Assembly: GCF_030930995.1 (NCBI RefSeq) | Contig: NZ_CP133217.1 | Span: forward strand, 1,054,001 to 1,118,000 | Direction of reading: 5' to 3' | DNA from: Thiothrix subterranea | GTDB lineage: Bacteria; Pseudomonadota; Gammaproteobacteria; Thiotrichales; Thiotrichaceae | Length of the DNA: 64,000 nt | Shown: positions 8,103 through 17,436 of the stretch, piece by piece | How positions within the stretch are numbered: position 1 is the stretch's first letter | Layout: each line of letters opens with the position of its first letter | The notes under the pieces: generated by a model | Told to the model about the DNA's origin: nothing | Seen by the model: the letters and a program-made list of their open reading frames with translations, nothing else | Database searches by the model: none | Program-made: the position numbers and the translations under genes

Positions 8103-9774
8103 ATGGAACAATCAGTACTGATGACTTTACTGGATGAATTGATCCAGTCATGGGAAAACGAAGTCATCGAATTCAAGCAAGCCGACAATGATTATAAAAC
8201 CGACCGCATCGGCGAATACTTTTCAGCATTGGCGAATGAGGCGAACCTGCGCGATGTCGGCAGCGCATGGCTGGTATTCGGGGTAAATAACAAAACCCGC
8301 GCCGTTGTCGGCACTCACTACCGCCCCAATCCAGAGCAATTGCAAAGCACCAAAATGCAGATTGCGCAAAATACCGAACCCAGCATTACGTTTCGCCACA
8401 TTCACGAATTACAGCATCCACAAGGGCGTTTGGTGTTATTTGAAGTTCCTGCCGCCCCGAAGGGTTTGCCTATCGCGTGGAAAGGGCATTACTACGCCCG
8501 TGCAGGGGAAAGCCTCACCCATCTGGGTTTGGATAAACTGGACGAGATTCGCCAGCAAACCATCAATACCGACTGGTCAGCGCAAGTCGTGCCACACGCG
8601 AAGCTGGAACATCTGGACGAAAAAGCGTTGCAGAAAGCCCGCGAATCGTTCGCCCGCAAATACGCCAACCGTTTTCCTGATAATGAGGTCATGAACTGGT
8701 CAGTCCCGACCTTTTTGGATCGTGCCAAAGTTACCCAAGACGGCAAAATCACCCGCACCACCTTGTTATTGCTCGGCAAACCGGAAGCCGCCTACCTATT
8801 ATCACCACACCCCGCGCAATTGACTTGGCGACTGGAAGGTCAAGAACGCGCCTATGAACACTTCGGTCTGCCGTTTTTGCTGAATACCACTGCCTTGTAC
8901 CAGAAAATACGCAATATCCAGCTACGCCTGTTGCCCAATGATGAATTGCTGGCGGTAGAAGTTGCCAAATACGATCAGAAAGTGGTGCTGGAAGCCCTAC
9001 ACAACTGCATCGTGCATCAGGATTACACCCGTCATGGACGTATCGTTGTCGTTGAACAACCCGACAAACTGATTTTTGAAAACGAGGGTACGTTTTTCGA
9101 GGGGACGCCAGACACTTACATCATCGGTGAAAAGACTCCGCGCCGTTACCGAAAATCCTTTCCTTGCCCAAGCCATGACCGAACTGAACATGATCGACAC
9201 GATGGGTTATGGTATCCACGAAATGTACCGCAGTCAGGCCAGACGCTACCTGCCCATGCCCGATTACCATTTGGAAGAGTCCAATCTGGTACGGCTGATC
9301 GTGTACGGCGGTGTGGTTGACCCTGCTTACAGCCGCTTGTTGATGCAGAAAACGGGCTTACCGTTCACGGATATTCTGGCACTGGATAGGGTACAGAAAA
9401 AACTGCCATTGCCGGACGAAATGAGCAAACATTTACGTTTGATGGGGCTAATCGAAGGCCGCAAGCCGAACCTGCATGTGTCGGCAAGTATCGCCGAGGC
9501 CACAGGTAAAAAGGCAGAATACATTCTCACCCGGAGTCTGGATGATAAACACTATGAGCAGTTACTGCTTGATTATCTGAATAAATTTGGCAGGGCATCA
9601 CGCCATGATGTTGATGTGTTTTTGATGGTTAAACTTGGCGATGCCTTGGATGAAGAACAGAAAAAAAACAGGATTGCCAACTTGCTAACCAAGCTGCGCC
9701 GTTCAGGAAAAATCCGCAATAGTGGTTCACGTAAAGTGCCTGAGTGGGTACTTGCAGAAAAGGATGCAGAATAA
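8103..9774 (+). pseudogene. Frameshifted AlbA_2/Schlafen-type ATP-binding protein (RecG-like)
   Basis: The first reading frame (8103 to about 9150) encodes an N-terminal AlbA_2 (divergent AAA_4/Schlafen-like) domain with VIEFKQA...GEYFSALANEANL and WLVFGVNNKTR, then a GHKL-like part with ALHNCIVHQDYTRHGRIVV. The family then expects a segment like NPFLAQAMTELNMIDTMGYGI, which is present but in the next frame, from 9150 onward. One extra A in the AAAA run at 9152-9155 explains the shift. The second frame continues normally to 9774 with a winged-helix C-terminus. An intact relative is encoded at 29803-31041. It is either a pseudogene or a sequencing error in the homopolymer. Such proteins are common in defence and accessory regions and may act as regulators. 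Confidence 0.8.
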
Positions 9775-9815
9775 ATGCAGAATAAAAGTCGAAAAATAAC
9801 CAGAGAAGTCATCCA

Positions 9816-10724
9816 ATGAGCAGCCACATCCAATCACTCCAGCAAAAAAAGCTCCTGCCCAGCCCGCCGGATTTTCTCAGCAGTGCCGTGCAGTACGAAG
9901 TCATCATGGGTTCGGTGGCGTATGGCGTCAGTAACGACAGTTCGGACATGGACATCTACGCCTTTGCGATTCCGCCCAAAACGATGATGTTTCCGCATTT
10001 GCGCGGTGAAATTCTGGGTTTTGACAGCTATTCGGTGCAATTCGAGCAGTACCAGCAGCACCATATCCGCGATACGGCGGCGTTGGGTGGCAAGGGGCGG
10101 GTGTATGACGTGACGGTGTTTGCGATTGCCAAGTATTTCCGCCTGCTGGCTGACAATAACCCCAACATTATCGATAGCCTGTATGTGCCGGAGAATTGCG
10201 TGCTGTATGCCTCGCCCATTGGCAAGCTGGTGCGCGAGCGGCGGCAATTGTTTCTGCACAAGGGCTGCTGGGCGAAGTTCAAGGGCTATGCCTACGGGCA
10301 GATGCACAAAATCCGTACCAAACAGCCGGAGGGCAAGCGCAAGGAATTAACGGAGCAATTCGGTTATGACGTGAAATTTGCCTACCACGTGGTGCGGCTG
10401 CTGGGTGAGGTTGAGCAATTGCTGATGCATCAGGATATGGATTTGCAGCGCGATGCCGAGCAGATGAAAGCGATCCGCCGGGGTGAATGGACGCTGCTGC
10501 AACTGGAAGATTACTTTGCACGCAAGGAAGCCGATCTGGAACGGGTGTACCTCGCCAGCGGCTTGCCGGATGCGCCGGATACGAATGCCATCCGCCAGTT
10601 GTTGACGGATTGTCTGGAACAGCATTTCGGCTCGATCAGCGAGGCGGTGAGCCGTCCGCACGCTGCGGAGCGGGCGTTGGAGGAGATTGGGCAGGTGTTG
10701 CAACGTTATCAGGGGAAGGTGTAA
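9816..10724 (+). CDS. Predicted nucleotidyltransferase, PF10127-like (first of tandem pair)
   Basis: This 302-residue protein has the DNA polymerase beta-type nucleotidyltransferase signature: GSVAYGVSNDSSDMDIYAF (residues about 32-50) gives the GS...DxD pattern that binds metal and NTP. The remainder is helical. The family (PF10127, called RlaP when linked with RNA ligase operons) is thought to transfer nucleotides to RNA or small substrates; the target is not known. The next gene is of the same family and its ATG begins directly after this stop codon, so the two are co-translated. A Shine-Dalgarno-like AGAGAAG is seen upstream of the ATG. GC content is like the host's. Confidence 0.8.
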   Translation: MSSHIQSLQQKKLLPSPPDFLSSAVQYEVIMGSVAYGVSNDSSDMDIYAFAIPPKTMMFPHLRGEILGFDSYSVQFEQYQQHHIRDTAALGGKGRVYDVTVFAIAKYFRLLADNNPNIIDSLYVPENCVLYASPIGKLVRERRQLFLHKGCWAKFKGYAYGQMHKIRTKQPEGKRKELTEQFGYDVKFAYHVVRLLGEVEQLLMHQDMDLQRDAEQMKAIRRGEWTLLQLEDYFARKEADLERVYLASGLPDAPDTNAIRQLLTDCLEQHFGSISEAVSRPHAAERALEEIGQVLQRYQGKV

Positions 10725-11510
10725 ATGCAGGAACTGATAAATACGAGCATCCGCTCGGAAGTGTTGGGCAAGCTGGAGGAACTGGCTCGCCAGCATCAGG
10801 TGACGATTATTAGCGCGATTGAAAGCGGCAGCCGTTCGTGGGGCTTTCCTTCGCCGGATAGTGATTACGACGTGCGCTTTGTGTATGCCCATGCGCCGGA
10901 GTGGTACATCCAGCTTGACCCGGAACGCGATGTGATCGAACTGCCGGTCAACGCGGTGCTGGATATTGGCGGCTGGGATGTGCGCAAGGCGATGACACTC
11001 GCTAACAGCGGTAACAGCGTGATTCAGGAATGGCTGATTTCACCGCTGGTTTACCGCGAAGACCCGCAACGGGCTGCGCTGCTGCGCGAGATGGTGGCGC
11101 GTACCTTCAACGCCAAGGCGACTTTCCACCATTACAGCGCGATGGCGCACAATATGATTGCCGCGCTGGATGCGCCGGACATCAAGCTGAAGCGGTTTTT
11201 TTACATCAGCCGCGCCACCCTGAGTGCGTTGTGGGTAATGCGCGAACACACGATGCCTACCGTCGTGTTCCCGGATTTGTTGCAGGCATTGACGGATGAT
11301 GTGGCGGTGCTGGAGGCGTTTCAGCGGCAGATTCGGGATAAAGCGACGAAAACCGAAGTGGAAACGGGGGCGGTTGATCCGCTGTGTTTGGCGTTTGTGC
11401 GGGCGGCGTATCGGGAGGTGATGGCGGCGGATGTGGAGAAGTTGCCGCCGCGTCTGGGGGCGTTGGGGAATGGGGATTTGCGGGAGTTTTTGGGACTCAA
11501 CGCTCAGTAA
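10725..11510 (+). CDS. Predicted nucleotidyltransferase, PF10127-like (second of tandem pair)
   Basis: The 261-residue product carries GSRSWGFPSPDSDYDVRFVY (about residues 35-54), the GS...DxD motif of the polymerase-beta nucleotidyltransferases. It is then helical, with a Phe/Tyr-rich segment (FYISRATLSALWVM). It belongs to the same family as the gene immediately upstream but is clearly diverged, so the pair may form a heterodimer or act in sequence. Its last 14 bases overlap the end of the convergent RhuM remnant. No RNA ligase (RtcB or Rnl) is next to it, so the RNA-repair role proposed for some relatives cannot be inferred here. Confidence 0.8.
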   Translation: MQELINTSIRSEVLGKLEELARQHQVTIISAIESGSRSWGFPSPDSDYDVRFVYAHAPEWYIQLDPERDVIELPVNAVLDIGGWDVRKAMTLANSGNSVIQEWLISPLVYREDPQRAALLREMVARTFNAKATFHHYSAMAHNMIAALDAPDIKLKRFFYISRATLSALWVMREHTMPTVVFPDLLQALTDDVAVLEAFQRQIRDKATKTEVETGAVDPLCLAFVRAAYREVMAADVEKLPPRLGALGNGDLREFLGLNAQ

Positions 11511-11721
11511 GTTCGGCAAACATCACTCTAATATTGCGGGAAATCACCAACAGGTCGCGATGGAACAGGTTGCTCATATCGGTGAGGGAAAGCCACACAG
11601 TTTCGTCTTGCAGGCGGACTTCGAGGCGGGTTTGTCCGTCGGGGGTTTGGTAGAGGAGGAAGTTGTCATGAGGCATTGCCAATTCACCTTCTGCAAAGAT
11701 TGATTTTTTAGTTGCTCTCAT
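11497..11721 (-). pseudogene. RhuM-family protein remnant (N-terminal 74 residues)
   Basis: The 74 residues match the start of RhuM-type proteins: FLLYQTPDGQTRLEVRLQDETVWLS, then DMSNLFHRDLLVISRNIRVMF, which is the N-terminal DNA-binding-like region. Family members continue for about 250 more residues. Here a stop follows at the point where sequence of the neighbouring nucleotidyltransferase gene begins. The ATG overlaps the last codons of jetB by 14 bp, so it is still translationally coupled to the SMC operon. I read it as a gene cut by recombination at the island edge. A short functional DNA-binding protein is possible but less likely. Confidence 0.7.
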
Positions 11722-12289
11722 ACATTTCGATTAACTGCTCCAAGAATGCTTTTCCTGCATCGCTAATAAAATATGATGTAAGGCTGGTTCGGAATGCAAA
11801 ATTTCTTTTTGTCAGGAATTCTAATGCTTCATCCCAACCTTTATTGAATCTAGCAGTTTTTAGAATTTCAGAATATTCACTGTCATTTTTTAGTTCTTCA
11901 ATGTCTTTCTCGTCAAATCCGGCATTCGGAATAAATAATAAATCAAGGTTGCGTCCAGTACGTGAGAAATATCTTCCAATTAAAAGAAGTGTGACTTGAA
12001 TTTTAAATGCATTGCTATCTGTCTCATCAACACCGACGTCACTTACTTCGCGAAGATAATAAAAGCTTCCCACATCATGGAATTCCAGCTTATAACCTAT
12101 ATGTTGATACAGGAAGGAAAAGTGCCTCCAGTGTTTAAATAAAATCGTGTAAAGGGGGTTTTCTTCAAGTTCATTTCTTAATTCGTTATAATTTTGCTTT
12201 AGTATGACTTTACCTTGAGTTAATTGGCGGTAGATTTCCGCACTTTGACTCGCATCAATATAATTAAAAGAATTTTCTTTACTGTTCAT
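11708..12289 (-). CDS. jetB: JetB-like (MukE/DUF4194-type) subunit of SMC defence system
   Basis: This 193-residue protein is the smallest member of a four-gene operon with an SMC ATPase, a kleisin-like protein and a TOPRIM protein. Its size and predicted winged-helix content (YNELRNELEENPLYTILFKHWRHF, FYYLREVSD) fit the MukE/JetB class, which dimerises and binds the kleisin. I recognise it mainly by context. Its ATG overlaps the jetA stop by 11 bp, so it is translated after jetA. Base composition is distinctly AT-rich compared with flanking genes, as in the rest of the operon. Symbol assigned by analogy. Confidence 0.65.
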   Translation of the reverse strand: MNSKENSFNYIDASQSAEIYRQLTQGKVILKQNYNELRNELEENPLYTILFKHWRHFSFLYQHIGYKLEFHDVGSFYYLREVSDVGVDETDSNAFKIQVTLLLIGRYFSRTGRNLDLLFIPNAGFDEKDIEELKNDSEYSEILKTARFNKGWDEALEFLTKRNFAFRTSLTSYFISDAGKAFLEQLIEMYESN

Positions 12290-13691
12290 TTCTTTTCTCC
12301 ATCTTTATTAGCCGTCTCCTACGATAAACAAATGCGTTATCATCAATAACGATATACGAAAAGCGATTGGTTGTTGCTAGTTGATAATCCCAGTCTGTTT
12401 TGTGATTCAAACGAACCACTGTAGTTAGAAGGTCAGTAAAGCAATATCCATCCAACCAATCATATAAACGATAATGTAGAGTTGCAATAAGATCATTAGT
12501 AGTTCTAAAAGGCTGCACCTCTAGCCATTTATATAAGAATTCTGATCGCTCAAGTCGTTTACCTGCCAAGTCATCTTTATGGCTATTACCTTGAACGGTC
12601 GTTGGTTGAGCAACTTCTAATTGGCTTAAACGCAGTTGAATTTCTGAGAAAATATTCTCATAATAAGAAATAGAGTCGCCAAAATCAAATTGATAAACCT
12701 GTGGTCGTGTATGTTGTTTAAGCCCAGGGACAAAACTTGAGTATTGGCTGAAATTCCGACTATCCATGAAAAGATGTTTTAGGCTACTGGTTTGTGTATC
12801 TTTATGAAGCTTTTTTAATTTCTGAAAACTAAACTCCATTGCATTAGATTGTAACATTCCAACACGGGTTTTCCGTAAAAAATGATCGACCTGCCTTTCT
12901 ACTTTTTGTATTGGCTGGAAAATGTTAGCAAAACTCATCGAGTAGCGAAGAATGTGATCAGCAATAATATGCTTATAATTTGTAGTGTACTCATCTCTTA
13001 TTTGATTGATCGTGTCAAATAGATTTGATCCTCCATCCGTAAACCGAATTGATGGATCTAGAAATGTTAAAGTTGGTTTAATGTGGCGATCAAATAAATG
13101 GATAGTTTTCTCAAACATGGCTTGACGATATTGTGGAAAATCTTCTGGCGATTTACTTGCATCCGCTGTCAGATTTTCTAATTTCTCTCCAATTCGCTGC
13201 ATAGCAAGGATATTATTACGTAACATCGCGAGCAAACTGCCTAGCTGCTCCATAATTTCTTCTGTAAGTTCTATATAATCAGGGTCATTCTCCACGAAAG
13301 AAGTCCCCATCAATCTATCGCGTGCATCCCATAAACTAACTATTCGGCTGCGTAGCTTTGCATCCGTTACTTCTCGATACAATGATGCTTCGCAAAGTCT
13401 GAATAGTGTAAGTATTGCATCCTGAAATAATAAATAGCGTCCATTTTCACGTTTATCTATATCACTGACAATATTCGCGTTAAACAAATTTTCCGTATCG
13501 AATGCTCTAAACAAACGTTGTTGTTCAGTGGAGTCTAAATGAGCGGCATGTTGCCGGACAGTACTGGCTAGAACAGATTCATCGATCAGTTTGTCACTGA
13601 CTCGATCCATTCTCTCTATGCATTGGTACATAATGTCTGGATAAGAAAGAATAATTCTTAGTGTATCCAGTGTACTAAAATGTTTTTTCAT
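12279..13691 (-). CDS. jetA: JetA-like kleisin subunit of SMC defence system
   Basis: This 470-residue, mostly helical protein fits the MukF/JetA kleisin class in size, context and pattern. It has an N-terminal winged-helix-like part (STLDTLRIILSYPDIMYQCI), a long helical middle (residues 150-330) and a C-terminal part with LYDWLDGYCFTDLLTTVVRL. Kleisins bridge the two SMC heads and bind the MukE-like subunit. It starts 8 bp after the stop of the SMC gene, and its stop overlaps the jetB start. In canonical Wadjet operons the kleisin gene comes first; here it is third. Composition is AT-rich. Assignment rests on operon context plus fold-level pattern, not on a clear motif. Confidence 0.65.
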   Translation of the reverse strand: MKKHFSTLDTLRIILSYPDIMYQCIERMDRVSDKLIDESVLASTVRQHAAHLDSTEQQRLFRAFDTENLFNANIVSDIDKRENGRYLLFQDAILTLFRLCEASLYREVTDAKLRSRIVSLWDARDRLMGTSFVENDPDYIELTEEIMEQLGSLLAMLRNNILAMQRIGEKLENLTADASKSPEDFPQYRQAMFEKTIHLFDRHIKPTLTFLDPSIRFTDGGSNLFDTINQIRDEYTTNYKHIIADHILRYSMSFANIFQPIQKVERQVDHFLRKTRVGMLQSNAMEFSFQKLKKLHKDTQTSSLKHLFMDSRNFSQYSSFVPGLKQHTRPQVYQFDFGDSISYYENIFSEIQLRLSQLEVAQPTTVQGNSHKDDLAGKRLERSEFLYKWLEVQPFRTTNDLIATLHYRLYDWLDGYCFTDLLTTVVRLNHKTDWDYQLATTNRFSYIVIDDNAFVYRRRRLIKMEKRNEQ

Positions 13692-13699
13692 GATGAATG

Positions 13700-16624
13700 C
13701 TAATTGTTTGGAAATATAATTTCAGGGTGTTCCGCAAAGATTATATTCATTTTCCTTGCCTCTTCCGTTGTAAGAAATTTTTCTGCGCCTCCTAAATAAA
13801 CGATAGTTCGATCAGCACTATAAGAACGTGCTGTTTTCATGCTTCCTATTTCATGATAATTACCTATTTTATGGATTAGTTCAGAACTGGCACTGTAAGT
13901 TGCTGCTGAAAATAGCCTGAAACCTTGTTTATTTAGATGGGGTAATAACCAATCAAACTGATCAATATTAATGTCTGCAAGTTCATCATGAATTAGTGGA
14001 AAGGTCACGGTGCAACCGGATTTCTTAATGCGGCGAAGTAGAAGCTGAGCTAATTCAAGATTAATTAATGCAGTGGTTGAATTGGACTGTTTCTTTGTTT
14101 GCCATGCATCACTGCCTTTTTTCTTTATACGGTAATTTAAACCAGTAACAATTTTATCCATCGTCAGTCGACTGCTATTTTTTTCATTAAAGAAACTATT
14201 TACAAATACTTTTAAACGCTCATAAAATCTGCTTGAGAGAGATTCGTCAGAGTGAAAATCAGCTTTGTTAATTTCAGCAACAAGGTTTCTGAATCGTCTA
14301 TCTACTTCAATATTTACCTCTATTTTATCTAAGTCATTGATGGCAATGTTCTGGAAGTCCCTGTTTAACTGATTTTTAAATGCTTCTATATATTTTTCAT
14401 GACTTGTTAATACATTCGTATATTGAGCCACAGATTGATTATGAGTTAAAATTTGTTCATCTAATATAGTACGTTTCTGTGGTAGCTCATTAAATATTTC
14501 TTGCAGCCTTTTGAATGTATTTTTTATACTTTTTGCGGCTGGTGCATCAACTCGAATATTATCTTCGTCATCGATTATATGTTCTGAAATAAATTTGTGT
14601 AGTCCCAGAATAATCTGATTTCTTAGTTCATCAAAGCGACTCAATTCATCCTCTATTTCATTTAGAGAATTTATTGAAATGTTCGTTTTTTGATAAAAAT
14701 GGGTGGTATTGCTTTCAATATCCTTCAGTCTCTTATAGCGTCCCTTTAGTATTTTACTGCGCTCTTCAAGCCCAATCAGTGTTACTAATTTCTCCTCTAA
14801 CACTTCTTGTTTAGGTCTTAAGGCACTGTGTTTTTTGTTTTTATTGAATAATGAATTTTCAATAAGTGTTCTTTTAGCCTCTAAATTTCTCTTATCAATC
14901 CCCATATCATTTAGTTGATTTCTAAAGGTTTCTATATTGGCTTCTGCTATTGGATATTTTCTAAGAGTTTCCATCTTAAGTTTCAAGTCTTCAAGAGTCT
15001 TTTCAAGTTCTTGAATGTCCTTTTGTCTGTGTAATGAATTGTTGGATTGTTGAAGCCGACTTAATGTATTTTTGTCTTTTCTAAGCTTTTCTTTTATATC
15101 AATAATTTGCTGCTCTAGGTCATCAAAAATATCTACTGATCTTTTTTCAAAAGACATATCATAAAAATCAAAACTTACTCCTGAATTGCGAAAAAGTGAA
15201 GAAAATCGATTAATGGCTTCAATGTCATCTATTTCTAGTTGTTTATTTGGATTGGCTTGTATTAATCTTTTGTTGATGGATGCCAGTATACTGGCAACAG
15301 GTTTTTCTAACTGCTCTGCTAATATGAACTGTTTGTTTTTAGATGATTCCTCAAATCGAGCTATGCTATTTTGATATATTGTTATATTATTTTTAAGCTT
15401 GTTTCTTTGGTCTTGTGCTTCAATTTCACTATTTAATGCACTCAACTGACTTGTTTTTTCTAAATGTTCCTGTTGCGCTGACTCTATAGCATTATTGATT
15501 GTTAGAGATATGTAAAATTGCTGCCAAATCTGGTGGCCTTTATCAAAATCACTTTGCGCTTGTTTAAGATCTGTAGTTTTTGTATCTATTTTAGCCTTGA
15601 CTTCTATTAGCTTATGATTAGTGGTTTTAAATTCATCATCAAGTTCTTTAATTTCTTTCAATATAGGCTTTATTTGGTCATCAATAATTTTCTTGTCTTT
15701 CTTGGTCTGTTCTCTTTCCTTGAATAAACTATCCATGAAATTGGCATATTTCTTATCAGATTCAGAGAGTTGGATATATTCATAGAACTTGGTCTTCAGA
15801 TGAGAAAATTCTATTTCTTGATTCTTTATAATTGTTAGTTGTTTACTCTCCTGTTCTAGCTGTTCATGTTTTTTTAGAAAGTCATCAATATTAAAGTTCA
15901 ATATATCATTAGATGATTTTTTGTCGGCTTCAATAATATCTGCAATAGCTTTGGTCATGGCACTGCTGTTTGAGTTCATGTCAAATAATAACAAAAACAA
16001 TGCACGCAAAGAATTTACTTTAGAATTATCTTGTTCCACGAGAGGAAACAGAGAATAACGTGTTTCAGAGTCATTTAACAGATCATTGGCATAAAGCATC
16101 TTTTGTAATTTGTCAGTATCGTTTACGACAAGAGTGTCAGGCGCTCTTTTCTTAATTTTTTCTCTGACAGAGGGGAATGTTAAACCCTCTACTGCTTGTC
16201 CAATACCATCTTCGTCTTCGCAGCAAGACCAAAACAAATCACGAATTTGATTGTAAGGCAATGGCACGAATAAACGCTTATATTCATATCCTGTTCCCCT
16301 GCACAGTATTTGGCAGTGACTTCCAGTAAAGTTTTCAACTTCTAAAATTAAAAAACTGCTTGCCGATGGGAAGTAGTGTTGGAAACTTTGATCTTTTGAA
16401 TAAAAACTATTTTTGTCTGATGTTCGAAATGCAAATTTGCTCTCGCATTTTGAGAAATTAACTTCAGGCAATAAAAATAGGCGCAAAGAATTTAGAATGC
16501 TTGACTTTCCAACATTTCCTTTTCCTAATAAAATTGCATGTTCATCAAGCGGTATTTCGGCATAACACAAATCAGCCGAATCAACCAAAATCACACGTTT
16601 GTAGCTAAAATAAAAACTAGACAC
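13700..16624 (-). CDS. jetC: JetC-like SMC ATPase of plasmid/phage defence system
   Basis: I choose the GTG at 16624: it overlaps the jetD stop (16617-16619), and GGGGAG lies five bases upstream. Earlier in-frame TTG codons lack this. The resulting 974 residues have a Walker A near the N-terminus (GKGNVGKS, 34-41), long coiled coils (about 260-420 and 500-800, Lys/Glu/Gln/Leu-rich), and a C-terminal head with a signature-like region (STTALINLELAQ) and a Walker B (IHDELAD, Asp880, Glu881). Such rad50/MukB-like ATPases extrude DNA loops. In Wadjet they recognise small circular DNA for cleavage by JetD. The gene is AT-rich, unlike its flanks. An MksB-type condensin is the alternative, but the adjoining TOPRIM gene favours a nuclease-linked system. 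Confidence 0.85.
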   Translation of the reverse strand: MSSFYFSYKRVILVDSADLCYAEIPLDEHAILLGKGNVGKSSILNSLRLFLLPEVNFSKCESKFAFRTSDKNSFYSKDQSFQHYFPSASSFLILEVENFTGSHCQILCRGTGYEYKRLFVPLPYNQIRDLFWSCCEDEDGIGQAVEGLTFPSVREKIKKRAPDTLVVNDTDKLQKMLYANDLLNDSETRYSLFPLVEQDNSKVNSLRALFLLLFDMNSNSSAMTKAIADIIEADKKSSNDILNFNIDDFLKKHEQLEQESKQLTIIKNQEIEFSHLKTKFYEYIQLSESDKKYANFMDSLFKEREQTKKDKKIIDDQIKPILKEIKELDDEFKTTNHKLIEVKAKIDTKTTDLKQAQSDFDKGHQIWQQFYISLTINNAIESAQQEHLEKTSQLSALNSEIEAQDQRNKLKNNITIYQNSIARFEESSKNKQFILAEQLEKPVASILASINKRLIQANPNKQLEIDDIEAINRFSSLFRNSGVSFDFYDMSFEKRSVDIFDDLEQQIIDIKEKLRKDKNTLSRLQQSNNSLHRQKDIQELEKTLEDLKLKMETLRKYPIAEANIETFRNQLNDMGIDKRNLEAKRTLIENSLFNKNKKHSALRPKQEVLEEKLVTLIGLEERSKILKGRYKRLKDIESNTTHFYQKTNISINSLNEIEDELSRFDELRNQIILGLHKFISEHIIDDEDNIRVDAPAAKSIKNTFKRLQEIFNELPQKRTILDEQILTHNQSVAQYTNVLTSHEKYIEAFKNQLNRDFQNIAINDLDKIEVNIEVDRRFRNLVAEINKADFHSDESLSSRFYERLKVFVNSFFNEKNSSRLTMDKIVTGLNYRIKKKGSDAWQTKKQSNSTTALINLELAQLLLRRIKKSGCTVTFPLIHDELADINIDQFDWLLPHLNKQGFRLFSAATYSASSELIHKIGNYHEIGSMKTARSYSADRTIVYLGGAEKFLTTEEARKMNIIFAEHPEIIFPNN

Positions 16625-17420
16625 GATAACTCCCCAGTAGTGACTCTTGCTCCATAAAATGACGTGTTTCAACAAAAGCCTGACCTAGTTCTATGAAATT
16701 CAATCGTTCGGCTAAGCTTTTTGCCTTCATTATTTTGTCGCCGGATTCGGGTTTTTTATTAAAATATTTGATAATTGATTTGTATTCAGTCGGCTGAACG
16801 AAGGAGGTTTTTTCTCCCAGTCTTTTTCTTAAAGTTTCAAACATTTTCAATCCTCCTAGATCATAATCAAAAGCACAAAAAACTTCATCATATTGAGAAT
16901 ACCATTTTAAAAGAAAATCGGATGTGGCTCGATTTCCACTTCCTAATGCTATGTCGGTATTATCTATGCTAACGTATTTTTTGAGAAATTGAGAAACCAC
17001 TTCACTAAAATCCAGATGATGAATAAAATTTTCTTCATTTTCAATAAGAAGTAATTGTTTTTGACTTTGAAATGTCTGAATTTTATCGTGCTTTGATATG
17101 TATACGACACTTGGACAAAGACTGCCAGATAATGATTTATGGTAGACCATAATCAGGTTGGCACTCACTTGGTGCTTATGACTATTGCCTAGTTTTGCAG
17201 CATGAACTCTGTTTTTAGGTACTTCTGATAGTGCCCATAGTTCTTCAAATACTTGCGGCTCACACACGACAGACCAGCGCTTGGGATTTGCTGAGATCAA
17301 TTGTGTTTTAAAGGTGATATTTGCGGATAGCCGATAATGATCAGGCAAGCTTTTCAAAAACTCGTCATAATTAATGGATTTTCCTTCTTTTATTTTTTCC
17401 AGATATTGCCTAAGTGACAT
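16617..17420 (-). CDS. jetD: JetD-like TOPRIM nuclease subunit
   Basis: The 267-residue protein has a TOPRIM-type core in its second half: LLLIENEENF (Glu127) and CAFDYDLGGLKMFETL (Asp185, Asp187), the metal-binding E and DxD. The spacing between them, with a GSGN turn, is that of DUF2220/JetD proteins, which cut plasmid DNA in Wadjet. Known type I JetD proteins are about 400 residues with a larger N-terminal arm; this one is compact. It is first in the operon, 16 bp downstream of the WYL regulator, and its stop overlaps the jetC GTG. Its AT-rich composition matches jetC, jetA and jetB, not the regulator. Confidence 0.75.
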   Translation of the reverse strand: MSLRQYLEKIKEGKSINYDEFLKSLPDHYRLSANITFKTQLISANPKRWSVVCEPQVFEELWALSEVPKNRVHAAKLGNSHKHQVSANLIMVYHKSLSGSLCPSVVYISKHDKIQTFQSQKQLLLIENEENFIHHLDFSEVVSQFLKKYVSIDNTDIALGSGNRATSDFLLKWYSQYDEVFCAFDYDLGGLKMFETLRKRLGEKTSFVQPTEYKSIIKYFNKKPESGDKIMKAKSLAERLNFIELGQAFVETRHFMEQESLLGSYRV

Positions 17421-17436
17421 CTTTTATGTATACCTT

